Positions 25,831-34,809 of a stretch of DNA of 64,000 nt are shown in pieces. Origin of the DNA: Legionella steelei (lineage in GTDB: Bacteria; Pseudomonadota; Gammaproteobacteria; Legionellales; Legionellaceae). The position numbers and the translations under genes were made by a program. Below the pieces are notes generated by a model. That model had not been told where the DNA came from. It was given only the letters and a program-made list of their open reading frames with translations, and made no database searches. Location of the stretch: positions 1,463,941 to 1,527,940 of the forward strand of contig NZ_LNYY01000019.1 of NCBI RefSeq assembly GCF_001468005.1, read 5' to 3'. Within the stretch, counting starts at the first letter, position 1. Every line of letters starts with the position of its first letter.

Positions 25831-26163
25831 GTGTTAAATAAACGATTCTATAAGTCCATTATAGGCATAAGCAAATTCATTCTGCCAGTAGTATTGCTTT
25901 TGTTATTAGCACCTCAATTGATGCGATTCAGTACTGAATTTAGCAGCATGAATGACTTTTTCAAAACCCATCAAATAGGTTTTTTACTCTGTCATGTGCT
26001 GTTTTATCTAGCTCTGTATTGGGCTTGGCCAAAACTGATTGCAAGCATGGTAAACCGACGCCCACATGAACTTGATGAGGTTCAAATTAAATTGGCTTTG
26101 CAAGCAAAATACTACCTGCTTGCGGCGCTAATCTTTTTTGAATTACTGGTTTGGTGGAGATAA
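25831..26163 (+). CDS. Small two-helix membrane protein of the ICE operon
   Basis: 110 aa with a GTG start at 25831, supported by AAGGAG 7 nt upstream. Hydrophobic helices lie at about 12-29, 45-65 and 91-107, with a basic loop (NRRPHELDEVQIKLALQAK). No named family is recognised. It precedes the coupling-protein gene by 3 nt, so it may be a small partner of TraD that helps anchor or regulate it, as small membrane proteins do next to coupling proteins in other ICEs. That role is inference from position. Confidence 0.6.
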   Translation: MLNKRFYKSIIGISKFILPVVLLLLLAPQLMRFSTEFSSMNDFFKTHQIGFLLCHVLFYLALYWAWPKLIASMVNRRPHELDEVQIKLALQAKYYLLAALIFFELLVWWR

Positions 26164-26166
26164 ATC

Positions 26167-28173
26167 ATGAGCCAATATCCCGTTGAAAACCTTTTGCGTG
26201 AACCCACTGAATTCTATACCTTTCTGACCTGCACTTCACTGGCATGGCTGACTGTCGCCAAACCACACCTGTTTTTACTCACTCAAGACATGGGAGTCTA
26301 TGCAGCACTTAGCCTTATGACATTGGGTCTAGTTAGAGGATACCAGGCCTTCCGCATCAAGCATTATCACCGCAGACTTATTGCTATGCCTTATTATGCT
26401 TTGTCCACCACGGAAGTGCCATTATCCAAGAAATGGTTGTTTCTTGGGAAAGGGTTTCGTTGGTTGCCTCATCATACGCAGCGATTACATCAAATTAAAC
26501 AAATTAGAAATGAATTATTTATGCAACGAAATACGTGCTATCGCAAAGTACGTGATTATTGCAAAAACCACGAAAGTTCATTATTGACCCAACTGTTTAA
26601 TACCCCATCAAGATTCAATCCATTCAAACCTGATCCACCTGTAGGTGGCAGCTCATACCTACATGGGTTAGGTGAAAAAGATAGTTCTGTCTATATCCCG
26701 CAAGAAGTTCGAGTTGGTCATACTTTTGTAGTGGGCACAACCCGAGTTGGCAAAACACGTCTAGCAAGCATCCTAATCAATCAGGATATTAGAAATGGTG
26801 ATGCAGTGATTGTCGTTGACCCCAAAGGAGATTTAGATTTAGTTCGTGATATGTACTCAGCCTGCAAGGCTAGTGGCAAATTACATGATTTTAGAGTGGT
26901 GCATTTAGGTTTTCCCGAATTGTCTGCTCACTACAATCCGCTCAAAAACTATGATCAAGTCAGTGAGGTTGCTACACGTGTTACCGATGCCATTCAAGCT
27001 GAGGGCGAAGGAAAACAGTTTGCAGCCTTTGCCTGGAAATACGTGAACATTGTAGCGATCTGCCTTGAAGAAATGAAACAACTTATTTCTTATACTTCTA
27101 TAGGATTTTACATCAATCGATTGGATCAACTACTAATGACCTACTCTGATGCCATACTCCCCACACATGATTCAAATTATCATGAAAAAATAGAAGAAAT
27201 CATCGCTAATAATGATTGCCGTGTAGATAAATACGGCAATACACCACCGCCTATGAGCCGCTCAAAAGCGGTGGTGAAATATTTACAAGAGCATATCAGT
27301 AAAACCATCACTTCAGGCAACGTTGAAAGCCTTCATGATCAAGTACTCATTGATCTGTTTGATGCAGCCATCATGGATAAAAATTATTACGATAAAATCA
27401 CGGCCAGTGTTGGCCCTGTATTATCAGAGATTAATAAGAGTAATGCCTCAAGGATCTTTTCATTTCATAAAAGCAATTGTGAAATCGAGTTGATGAGTGC
27501 AATAAAAAACAAACAAGTCATCTATATCGGGCTGGATAGCTTAACAAACCCTAATATCGCCCAAGCAGTCGGTAAAGCCTTTTTGTCAGATTTAGTATCC
27601 ACTGCTGGAAAAATATATAAGGAAAGTAACGCAAATTACCGTCTCAATCTCCATTGCGATGAACTTTCAGAAATTATCCAAGACTCGTTTGTCAAAATTT
27701 TAAATAAAGCAGGTGGGGCTGGTTTTCAGGTCACCGCTTATGCTCAGACCAAACAAGATATGGAGGTGGCACTAGGCTCAAAAGCGAAAGCAGAAGTGAC
27801 TGAAGGAAATCTAAACACCCTCATCATGTTACGTGTAAAAAATGAAGAAACAGCCAATTTATTAGTTAAAGTGTTACCAAAAATTGGAGTGGTCGAGCAC
27901 ACTCAAGTCTCCATGGTCAACGACACACCTCATGGCGAAGATGGCGTTTATTTTAACACCACCAATGAAGATCGAGTACAAACTACCGCAGTACCTATGA
28001 TTGATGTGAATGACATTATCTCATTGCCCAAAGGACAGGCCTTTGTTTTAGTGAATGGCGGAGAGCTGTACAAAGTAAGAATACCCTTACCTGTAAACGA
28101 TGGATTAGCCCCCAAGGATATCAAAAGCGCTATTCGTGCAATTAACCAATTGGATGATAACCTTGGAGATTAA
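26167..28173 (+). CDS. traD: TraD-type conjugative coupling protein (TIGR03743, SXT/TOL type)
   Basis: 668 aa. An N-terminal membrane region (about 20-60) is followed by Walker A VVGTTRVGKTRLAS (about 188-201), Walker B AVIVVDPKGDLDL (about 212-224) and a C-terminal RecA-like part with LHCDELSEII and GGAGFQVTAYAQTKQDMEVALG (in part), where a conserved acidic residue and Gln of TraD ATPases lie. It would dock the relaxosome-DNA complex to the T4SS. In Pseudomonas/Haemophilus-type islands traD is next to the PFL_4695 gene; here it is at the end of the operon. No relaxase gene is seen in the window. Confidence 0.88.
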   Translation: MSQYPVENLLREPTEFYTFLTCTSLAWLTVAKPHLFLLTQDMGVYAALSLMTLGLVRGYQAFRIKHYHRRLIAMPYYALSTTEVPLSKKWLFLGKGFRWLPHHTQRLHQIKQIRNELFMQRNTCYRKVRDYCKNHESSLLTQLFNTPSRFNPFKPDPPVGGSSYLHGLGEKDSSVYIPQEVRVGHTFVVGTTRVGKTRLASILINQDIRNGDAVIVVDPKGDLDLVRDMYSACKASGKLHDFRVVHLGFPELSAHYNPLKNYDQVSEVATRVTDAIQAEGEGKQFAAFAWKYVNIVAICLEEMKQLISYTSIGFYINRLDQLLMTYSDAILPTHDSNYHEKIEEIIANNDCRVDKYGNTPPPMSRSKAVVKYLQEHISKTITSGNVESLHDQVLIDLFDAAIMDKNYYDKITASVGPVLSEINKSNASRIFSFHKSNCEIELMSAIKNKQVIYIGLDSLTNPNIAQAVGKAFLSDLVSTAGKIYKESNANYRLNLHCDELSEIIQDSFVKILNKAGGAGFQVTAYAQTKQDMEVALGSKAKAEVTEGNLNTLIMLRVKNEETANLLVKVLPKIGVVEHTQVSMVNDTPHGEDGVYFNTTNEDRVQTTAVPMIDVNDIISLPKGQAFVLVNGGELYKVRIPLPVNDGLAPKDIKSAIRAINQLDDNLGD

Positions 28174-28174
28174 T

Positions 28175-28732
28175 ATGAAAGCAAAAATTACTTTAAACCT
28201 TCGTACCCGTGAAGTGTATAAATTATTTGAGAGGAAAATTAGTGGGGATAGGCTTTTTATTGAGGCTATTTTGCATAAGATTAATATTGTTATTGGTAGA
28301 TGTAGAAAAAAAGATCCGGTAGCTCTTAAAGTGTTTTACGAAATGGAAAAACAACTGAATGCATTGACTAAGACGTTTTCCTCTGAAATTAAAAGCTTTG
28401 AAGATCTTCTTACTAAGAAAAAAGAGTTCAAAGACAAACAAATTAATTTTGTCGTGCAGTTTTATCCAAAGATCATCGTATGCAATCCCATGAGTATAAA
28501 ATTAGCTGAGTTGATTGAAGTTTATGACCAGCTAATCGCGACTTTGAAATTACTGCGACTTGCAGGTTGCTTTGATTCAGATGATATTTATTTCAGTAAT
28601 ATCAAGCAACATCAACAATCCACTAATCAAGCACTAAGCAAAATTTTGCTATATAATTTTAAGCAACCAATTGCATCCTTTTGTGCAAAAGATAAAAACG
28701 AGTTACCTACCCCACCATTAATCAGTTTTTAA
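28175..28732 (+). CDS. DUF1845/TIGR03761-like ICE protein (AcaB-like)
   Basis: 185 aa from the ATG at 28175 (GGAG at 28165-28168); an upstream in-frame start at 28136 lies inside traD. The segment LNLRTREVYKLFERKISG, the acidic KKDPVALKVFYEMEKQL and CNPMSIKLAELIEVYDQLI followed by LKLLRLAGCF match the layout of DUF1845 (TIGR03761, PFL_4669), which includes the AcaB transfer activator of IncC plasmids. The similarity is moderate. Located right after traD, it could regulate transfer or have a structural role. It is the last gene of the T4SS operon. Confidence 0.5.
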   Translation: MKAKITLNLRTREVYKLFERKISGDRLFIEAILHKINIVIGRCRKKDPVALKVFYEMEKQLNALTKTFSSEIKSFEDLLTKKKEFKDKQINFVVQFYPKIIVCNPMSIKLAELIEVYDQLIATLKLLRLAGCFDSDDIYFSNIKQHQQSTNQALSKILLYNFKQPIASFCAKDKNELPTPPLISF

Positions 28733-28825
28733 TCCCCTGAAATTTGGGGACAGCCTATGAATTGTGCTATTATTTGCTTCTATTAATTGAATAAAATTAT
28801 AAATTGGTAGGTGGGGTAATTTTCC

Positions 28826-29401
28826 ATGGCGCAACAGATATTGTATTTAGAATCATTGCCAGTTCATGCCTACCAAGATTTAAATTTCGCAATTTTCGTA
28901 AAAAATTTGAACGGATGTTATCTCTGGGGAAATGGTTTTTTTATTAGCAAATCAGCAGGATTTCAATCGCTTAGCGAAATTTATCATAAGCAAGACCATC
29001 ATTTTGTATGGCACCATTATGCAGATCAACTTAGAAAGAATGATCAAATGTTATTTGAAAATGGGGAGGATTTAAGTGCTTATGAACAAATATTACGTCA
29101 TGATGGAACTATTGTTAATATAATCAGTAAGAAGAGTCCTCTATTTGATAAAGGACTCAATATAATTGGCCTTGTTGGCTTTAGTATTGAATTACCTCAA
29201 TCGAACATTATAAAGGCCTTAACTCCCAGGGAGTACGAAATATTATCGGTACTATCTGATGGTTATACTGATAAACAAATAGCAAAGAAATTAAGTATTT
29301 CTCCAAGAACTGTTGAAGCCCATATTAATAATTCGAAACAAAAATTAAGTGTTAAAACGCGTGCGGAATTAATAGCTCAATTTTCACGTGTGTATCCGTG
29401 A
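28826..29401 (+). CDS. PAS-LuxR transcriptional regulator
   Basis: 191 aa. The N-terminal PAS-like sensor domain (about 15-125) contains FVKNLNGCYLWGNGFF and LRHDGTIVNIISKKSPLFDKGLNIIGLVGFSIE (in part), a typical PAS core with its last beta strands. The LuxR/GerE helix-turn-helix is about 128-188: LTPREYEILSVLSDGYTDKQIAKKL and ISPRTVEAHINNSKQKL, with all family-conserved positions. Such PAS-LuxR proteins are common in Legionella. AGGTGGGG precedes the ATG. It stands alone behind the T4SS operon, so its target genes are not evident. Confidence 0.88.
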   Translation: MAQQILYLESLPVHAYQDLNFAIFVKNLNGCYLWGNGFFISKSAGFQSLSEIYHKQDHHFVWHHYADQLRKNDQMLFENGEDLSAYEQILRHDGTIVNIISKKSPLFDKGLNIIGLVGFSIELPQSNIIKALTPREYEILSVLSDGYTDKQIAKKLSISPRTVEAHINNSKQKLSVKTRAELIAQFSRVYP

Positions 29402-29498
29402 TTTCACGAAGTTAAAATTATTTCACCACTCCTTAAAATAACTCTGCCTACAACACTAGGTTATAAATTTATTAATAAACAAATGGGAGTTAAAGAAT

Positions 29499-29912
29499 AT
29501 GAAATTAAACATTAGAACTTGTGTAGTCATGATGAGTTTATCATTAGCAAGTCATATAGCATTTGCAGAAAACACTATAACTTATCAAAATACGCGTGGT
29601 TCAACGCTAGAACTGAATTTTAATAAACAAAATTCTCTAACAGGGACCTTTACAACTTCTGTTGCCTCCAAGGAATGTCAGGATGTAATTGGCTTAGCAA
29701 GACCAATCATTGGTTATATTGATGGGACTGCCATAACTTTCAGTGTTAACTACCCAACATGTGGTTCCGTGGTTACACTGACAGGGCATATTAATTCAAA
29801 TAAAGAGAAAATTGATACAATTGCAATTATTGCACATCAAATGTCTAGCTTTACTGAAGGCCCAGGATCTCAATTCATATCTCACGATACATTTATCAAA
29901 AGCAAAGGCTAA
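29499..29912 (+). CDS. Secreted avidin/streptavidin-family protein
   Basis: 137 aa with a signal peptide ending SHIAFA (residue 23). The mature part follows streptavidin closely: TYQNTRGSTLELNF (WYNQLGSTF in streptavidin, keeping N and S), LTGTFTTSVAS (LTGTYESAVG), AITFSVNYPTCGSVVTLTGHI (FTVAW..ATTWSGQY), KIDTIAIIAH (INTQWLLTSG) and FISHDTFIK (VGHDTFTK, keeping the biotin-ring Asp). The tryptophans equivalent to W79, W92 and W108 are all replaced. Two cysteines (SKECQ, YPTCG) could form a disulfide. It is exported to the periplasm or beyond; biotin binding is doubtful. Confidence 0.75.
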   Translation: MKLNIRTCVVMMSLSLASHIAFAENTITYQNTRGSTLELNFNKQNSLTGTFTTSVASKECQDVIGLARPIIGYIDGTAITFSVNYPTCGSVVTLTGHINSNKEKIDTIAIIAHQMSSFTEGPGSQFISHDTFIKSKG

Positions 29913-29939
29913 ATATCAATATTTGCTGTACTTCCCTGT

Positions 29940-29964
29940 GTCACTGAGAATTAGTTTCAGTGAC
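29940..29964. repeat. Palindromic element, copy 1 (GTCACTGA...TCAGTGAC)
   Basis: GTCACTGA (29940-29947) and TCAGTGAC (29957-29964) are perfect inverted repeats with a 9-nt loop, followed by GCAAAC. The element is closely similar to a longer palindrome at 38070-38105, with the same arms and GCA following. It lies between the convergent avidin and ABC-transporter genes. There is no T-run, so it is not a standard terminator, though it may act as a bidirectional one. Confidence 0.6.
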
Positions 29965-30110
29965 GCAAACAATTTATCTCCGTACAACTGTATATATAAA
30001 TGATAAGGATAATAGATTTTATCGCCCAATTTCTCTCCTCTATACTAATTACCAACATTGGTGGTGCTTCAATTCAGATAGAAGTTGAGAAGGTATGGCA
30101 ACAGATCATC

Positions 30111-31868
30111 TTAAATAAGGCTATGACCACTTTGAGCATCCCATAGGTTTTTATAAAAACCATTCAGAATAATTAACTCACTGTGGCTACCTAGCTCAAT
30201 GATTTTACCTTGATCCATAACCACAATTTTGTCCATTGACAGGAGGGTTGAAAGCCTATGAGCAATGACTATAACTGTTCTATTTTTCATTGCGGAATTC
30301 AGAGACTGTTTGATTAGTTCTTCTGTAATGGAGTCTAGCGAACTGGTAGCCTCATCTAAGATTAAAATGGGCGCATTTTTTAAAATGGCTCTTGCAATCG
30401 CTATTCTCTGCCTTTGCCCGCCAGATAATTTAACACCTTTTTCTCCAACCAAGGTTTCATATCCGTGTGGCAGTTGGCTTATAAACTCATGAGCATGGGC
30501 TTGCTTGGCAGCTCTAATGATTTGGTCAAGATTGGCTTCTGTGCAACCATATTGAATATTTTCAAAGATAGAACGATGAAATAGAGAGGGATCTTGGGGT
30601 ATGAAAGCAATATGTTCTCGCAGGCTTTGTCTATGAGTATCTTTAATACTTTGACCATCAATTAAGATATCACCTTTATCGATATCATATAATTTAGTCA
30701 TAAGCTGTACGATGGTACTTTTTCCTGCGCCACTAAAGCCAACTAACCCAATTTTATTGCCGCCTTTTATCGTTAGACTAAAATCGGTAATAGTTTTTTT
30801 ATCTTCAATATAGTTAAAATTTACATCCTTGAATTCAATTTTCCCCTCTTGAATTCTTAGTTTACTATCTATCGAGCTTAAAGGTTGTAAATGAGGAGTG
30901 AAAATGGTGTCGAGAGCGTTCTGACAAATACCTGCTTGTTCTCCAACTACCAATAAACTTTCAGTTAAATACCAAATTTGATCAATAACCGTTATGGATA
31001 AGATAAATACAAAAGCAAAATCACCAGCTGTAATTTGGCCTTTTGCACCAAGATAAACCAATAATAATATAGATGTGCTTTGTAAAACCCAGGCAAAAAA
31101 ACCAAGCAATGAAGCATTAAGCATATTTTTAACCTGCATTTTAGTTTCTTTTTCTAAAGCCAGATTTGTATTGTGGGCTAAATATTTTGCTTCGTGATTT
31201 TCCCTTGCAAATAGCAGCACATTTAAAATATTGCTAAAACAATCAACGATGGCGCCAGAATATTTAGTTTTTGCCTCTGCATAATCTTTTGCATAGGGTC
31301 TAATGCTGGATGCACAATAATACGATAAATAGATAAAAACAGCTGATACAACAAGAAAAGTAGCGCTAAAGTACCAACTAACCGTTCCTACTATAAAAAT
31401 TGATAATAAGATAGTTAAAGCTTGTCTTGAGATATTGAACCATGAATTGACAACATTTTGGATGTTATTGGTTAAATCTGAAATTTTAGCGCTGATCTCG
31501 CCACTCATTCTATCTTGAAAAAATGCATAGGATTGGTTTCTTAAGTGCTCCGTGGCAATAGTTACAATATCAGCTTTTATCCTTGGTAATGATTTGAGTA
31601 CCAAATAGTTGTAAAATCTCCATAAAAGAGTGATTAAAAAACCGAGAATAATTAGTAATAAAGCGGGTGGTAGGCACTTCGAAACAAAGGAGTTTGCTCC
31701 AGATGTAGTTACCCGGTCTAGGATAACCTTAAGTACATAAGGTTGAATAACACTGTGTATAGCTGAATAGATACCTACCATACTCATTGCTAGAAACCAC
31801 CACCGATATGGTGTGGAGACTTTCAGAAAAAAACTGAAAAATTTGTTGTTGTTTGCAATAGTAGGCAA
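30111..31868 (-). CDS. ABC-type exporter (ABCB/MsbA-like half transporter)
   Basis: 585 aa, one membrane domain fused to one ATPase domain. There are six transmembrane helices between about 20 and 310. NBD motifs: Walker A GFSGAGKST (about 376-384), Q-loop FIPQDPSLFHRSIFEN, signature LSGGQRQRIAIARAIL, Walker B ILILDEATSSLDS, and H-loop VIAHRLST. It would form a homodimer in the inner membrane and export a lipid, peptide or drug with ATP. It is a single-gene unit, with its own promoter region between 31869 and 32019 shared with the divergent GNAT gene. Confidence 0.9.
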   Translation of the reverse strand: MPTIANNNKFFSFFLKVSTPYRWWFLAMSMVGIYSAIHSVIQPYVLKVILDRVTTSGANSFVSKCLPPALLLIILGFLITLLWRFYNYLVLKSLPRIKADIVTIATEHLRNQSYAFFQDRMSGEISAKISDLTNNIQNVVNSWFNISRQALTILLSIFIVGTVSWYFSATFLVVSAVFIYLSYYCASSIRPYAKDYAEAKTKYSGAIVDCFSNILNVLLFARENHEAKYLAHNTNLALEKETKMQVKNMLNASLLGFFAWVLQSTSILLLVYLGAKGQITAGDFAFVFILSITVIDQIWYLTESLLVVGEQAGICQNALDTIFTPHLQPLSSIDSKLRIQEGKIEFKDVNFNYIEDKKTITDFSLTIKGGNKIGLVGFSGAGKSTIVQLMTKLYDIDKGDILIDGQSIKDTHRQSLREHIAFIPQDPSLFHRSIFENIQYGCTEANLDQIIRAAKQAHAHEFISQLPHGYETLVGEKGVKLSGGQRQRIAIARAILKNAPILILDEATSSLDSITEELIKQSLNSAMKNRTVIVIAHRLSTLLSMDKIVVMDQGKIIELGSHSELIILNGFYKNLWDAQSGHSLI

Positions 31869-32019
31869 AATGATTTCCTTAAATTTATAAATTTCTAAAC
31901 TTTGAATGTATCTTACTGTAATTATTCAACATACCTCAATCTTGCAATGTCAATCTAGGGTATACTCTATTCTGTGAAGCAACGGGTAACAGCATATGTT
32001 TCTCTAACAAAGGTAATAA

Positions 32020-32901
32020 ATGAAAAAACTTATATTTTTTAAGGGCTATCAACAAGACGATAAAAAACGCACTGCATTTAATGCGCTTGCAGTCAAAACC
32101 TTTGATTTATCTTTTGAAGAGTGGTACCAATCAGGCTATTGGCGCGACAAATACATTCCTTATACCTTATTTGATGGGGAACAAGCCGTTGCCAATGTTT
32201 CAGTAAATATAATAGATTTTAGCATCTTTGGCCATAAACAAAGAACCATCCAGCTTGGCACTGTAATGACAGATGACGCCTACAGAAATCAAGGCTTAAG
32301 TAGAATGCTCATGGAAAAAGTCTTTGAAGATTGGAAAGCAGATAATCATCTGATTTATCTTTTTGCTAATTCAACGGTATGGGGCTTCTATCCTAAACTC
32401 GGATTTAAATCAGTTAAAGAGTATCAATACCAGCGAACAACAACACCCTCAACGCAAGCTAGCTTTGTCAAATTGAATATGAATAAAAAAGAAAATAGGG
32501 AACAACTTTATGATTATGCCCAAAACACCGATCCATATGGCAAGATCTCCATGCAAGAAAACGCCGATCTGGTAATGTTTTATTGTATCACTGTATATAA
32601 AGACAATGTGTTCTACTTGCCTGAATTGGATGCCATTGCGATTGCTGAAATAAAAGGACGACAACTGCACCTATTGGACGTATATAGCAAAAAAGAGCAC
32701 AATTTAGACGATATTATCCATGCATTGAGTGATGAAACCACAGATACTGTAAGACTTGGTTTTGTTCCAAAAGATTGTTCATCCTATGAGATAATACCTG
32801 TCGATGAACAAGCAAAGGATGAAATGCTTTTTGTTGAGGAAGACAAGACATCTTTATTCGATGAAAATCAGTTGATGTTTCCGCTGTTATCCCACGCATA
32901 A
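32020..32901 (+). CDS. Two-part GNAT acetyltransferase
   Basis: 293 aa. The N-terminal GNAT domain (about 25-150) has QLGTVMTDDAYRNQGLSRMLMEKVFEDW (in part: RNQGLSRMLME) and WGFYPKLGFKSV, the C-terminal motif. The C-terminal part (about 170-290) is less conserved, as in GNATs with a sterol-carrier-like or second degenerate GNAT domain. No substrate is evident. It is divergent from the ABC exporter; AAAGGTAATAA lies upstream of the ATG. TATACT at 31961-31966 is a plausible -10, without a convincing -35. Confidence 0.8.
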   Translation: MKKLIFFKGYQQDDKKRTAFNALAVKTFDLSFEEWYQSGYWRDKYIPYTLFDGEQAVANVSVNIIDFSIFGHKQRTIQLGTVMTDDAYRNQGLSRMLMEKVFEDWKADNHLIYLFANSTVWGFYPKLGFKSVKEYQYQRTTTPSTQASFVKLNMNKKENREQLYDYAQNTDPYGKISMQENADLVMFYCITVYKDNVFYLPELDAIAIAEIKGRQLHLLDVYSKKEHNLDDIIHALSDETTDTVRLGFVPKDCSSYEIIPVDEQAKDEMLFVEEDKTSLFDENQLMFPLLSHA

Positions 32902-33011
32902 GTTAAAAAGGTTTGTTAATAAAACACACCTGACTAAGCACGAGTAACAAGGACCTTGAAGTTAAGCAATGATTCATTTTTTTATAGTGAGCTTTGAATT
33001 GGAATAATAGA

Positions 33012-33608
33012 ATGAAACAAACCATTTTTGATGACATTGAACATCTAGAGAAAGAAGCCATTCTTTTGGGCCTGCGATGGGAAACCAATGCCCAAATTAT
33101 GGCGCAAATTCGCAGTGAATGTTTGGAAATTGAAGAGCATCTGGAGGCGAAAGACAACAGAGAAGCCTTGCAGGATGAAATAGGTGATCTACTGCATGCG
33201 GTATTTTCGCTATGTACCTATTGTAACTTTGATACCGAGCTTACCTTGCGCAAAAGCCTTGATAAATTTGAACATCGTTTAAATGCAGTAAGGGCTATTG
33301 CTAAAGAACAGGGGTTGGAAAATCTACAGGGCAAATCATTTGATGAGTTAATGCGCTACTGGGAAATGGCAAAACAAAGAACCATGATCCCGGAAAGCGC
33401 AGGTGTTCGTGGCACAAAAAAAGCGCTCCAACTATGGGAAAAAGTAACGCAGAAAGAATTAATTTTAAATAATGTCTGGTGTGGTCAATGCAGTGGCGTA
33501 TGCAGAATGATATCCCCCGTTGCTATAGAAAATAGTAGGACAATTACTCTTGAAGGCGAATGTGCAACATGTGGTGTCAAGGTTGCACGATACCTGGATG
33601 AAGCATGA
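33012..33608 (+). CDS. MazG-like pyrophosphohydrolase with C-terminal zinc ribbon
   Basis: 198 aa from the ATG at 33012 (GGAATAA upstream); a start at 32994 is less likely. Residues about 5-105 form a MazG all-alpha NTP-PPase domain with RSECLEIEEHLE (ExxE) and LQDEIGDLLHAVFSL (ExxD), which coordinate Mg2+. The C-terminal about 45 residues hold CGQC...CATCG (C-x2-C, then C-x2-C, about 32 residues apart), a zinc-ribbon pattern that is unusual for MazG proteins. It likely cleans up non-canonical NTPs. The stop overlaps the start of an APH pseudogene (ATGA). Confidence 0.8.
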   Translation: MKQTIFDDIEHLEKEAILLGLRWETNAQIMAQIRSECLEIEEHLEAKDNREALQDEIGDLLHAVFSLCTYCNFDTELTLRKSLDKFEHRLNAVRAIAKEQGLENLQGKSFDELMRYWEMAKQRTMIPESAGVRGTKKALQLWEKVTQKELILNNVWCGQCSGVCRMISPVAIENSRTITLEGECATCGVKVARYLDEA

Positions 33609-34259
33609 AAAATAATGATGCAGCTATTCAATGGGCAGTGGATTATCTGGAATCTAATGATTGTAGGCTGGTTTCCGTTCAAAAAATAGTCGAACCAGCC
33701 CATTCAATAGTTGTACCGCGAGCTTATTCAAGAAACGGAGCTATTAGTTGCTGATGGCTTATCTCAAAAAGAAATAACTACGCTAAATGAAGCTTATGAT
33801 TTCTGTGTAGAATTATGTGAACGACTGTCACAGTACAAGATCCCTGAAACCATCAATCATTGCGATTTTCAGGATAACAATATCCTAGTTTCCAAAAAAA
33901 CAGGGGAGCTAAGCATTATTGACTGGGGAGAAACAGTGATTGGCCATCCATTTTTCTCTCTAAATACTTGTTTATGGAACCTGACTTATTTCTATAATAT
34001 GAAGCCAGATGACTTTCAGTATCAAACATTACAGCGGCTCTGTGTTTCCTCTTGGTTAGATAGTTATGAAGAAAGCGATTTAATAACGGCCTTCAACATT
34101 ACCAACGAACTTTTGGGTATTTTCGCAGCCATGAATTACAAATGCATGTATGATGCAACTACAAACCAATCAAATACCGTCCAAGAAGAGCATCCAGGTT
34201 CGATTGCGGGTTGTTTAAGAAGCTTCATCTGTGTCTCAAAGATGCAGCACAACCACTGA
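33605..34259 (+). pseudogene. APH-family kinase with an internal deletion and frameshift
   Basis: An ATG at 33605 overlaps the MazG stop and opens a frame, MKNNDAAIQWAVDYLE... followed by DCRLVSVQKIV, the usual N-terminus of an APH-like kinase. It shifts frame near 33690-33710 and stops soon after. The other frame, readable from about 33708, gives YRELIQETELLVADGL, then INHCDFQDNNILV (catalytic HxDxxxxN with H changed to C-D) and SIIDWGETVIGHPFF (metal Asp), the complete C-terminal lobe. About 100 residues, the ATP-binding lobe, are missing at the junction. This is therefore a decayed kinase, not an active enzyme. Confidence 0.75.
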
Positions 34260-34809
34260 GGATCCATGCTGTTATAAAGTCAAAAATGTCGCGTTATTAT
34301 ACCCGCTATCCGGCTAGTAGTATGAAGGACATTCACCTTGTTCAAACCTCCGTAAAAAATTACGTGCGAAAAAGAAATGCAGATAGGTGTCATCACGTAT
34401 ATGGTCCGAGCAGTAGAAACAGACGATCTAGATCAGTAGCTCGGCATCAACAAATAAATTGGCAAATTAAGGTATATCGTATGACGAAGATTCAAAATTT
34501 GATTGGTGATTATCAGGCTTGGAGATGCTAGAACTAAACCTTCAAAGTTAATTGCAAAAATACGGCTGGACTTCTTCCGAAACTTCAATATTGCATTTTC
34601 TTTTCCATAATTTTAACATGTTTTTCTGCCTGCATTGGAAACTCAGTAATGTATTGAAAAAATGGTGTGCTCTTAATAATCATCAACCTTTCTGTAACTT
34701 TTGATAATATAATTTGTTAAATATACGTAAAAAAACAAAAATATTGTTATATAACGCAACCCATTGGGTTAAAATTTAAACAAAAATTTACGATATTTTG
34801 GAGTGAAAA
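34260..34809. other. Gene-poor stretch with a decayed GNAT-like remnant
   Basis: I see no intact gene. Around 34401-34440 the plus strand reads MVRAVETDDLDQ before a stop, like the start of a GNAT, and around 34470-34508 it reads YDEDSKFDW before a stop; stops and frame changes separate them. The last 120 bases are very AT-rich and lead to the ribosome site TTTTGGAG of the gene at 34810, so they probably hold its promoter. No T-run hairpin is evident. Confidence 0.4.

Noticed and set aside
25601-25837. Plus-strand open frame of 78 codons between the TraG-like and small membrane gene
   Set aside because: It overlaps the TraG stop and the next start with no ribosome site, and its sequence looks like the shadow of the antisense frame with SHOCT-like C-terminus.
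28734-28749. CCCC-N8-GGGG hairpin after the DUF1845-like gene as terminator
   Set aside because: There is only a 4-5 bp stem and no T-run behind it; insufficient to call.
34211-34531. 106-codon plus-strand frame after the APH pseudogene
   Set aside because: It overlaps the kinase remnant in another frame, has basic/low-complexity composition and no domain. The DNA reads better as decayed gene remains.
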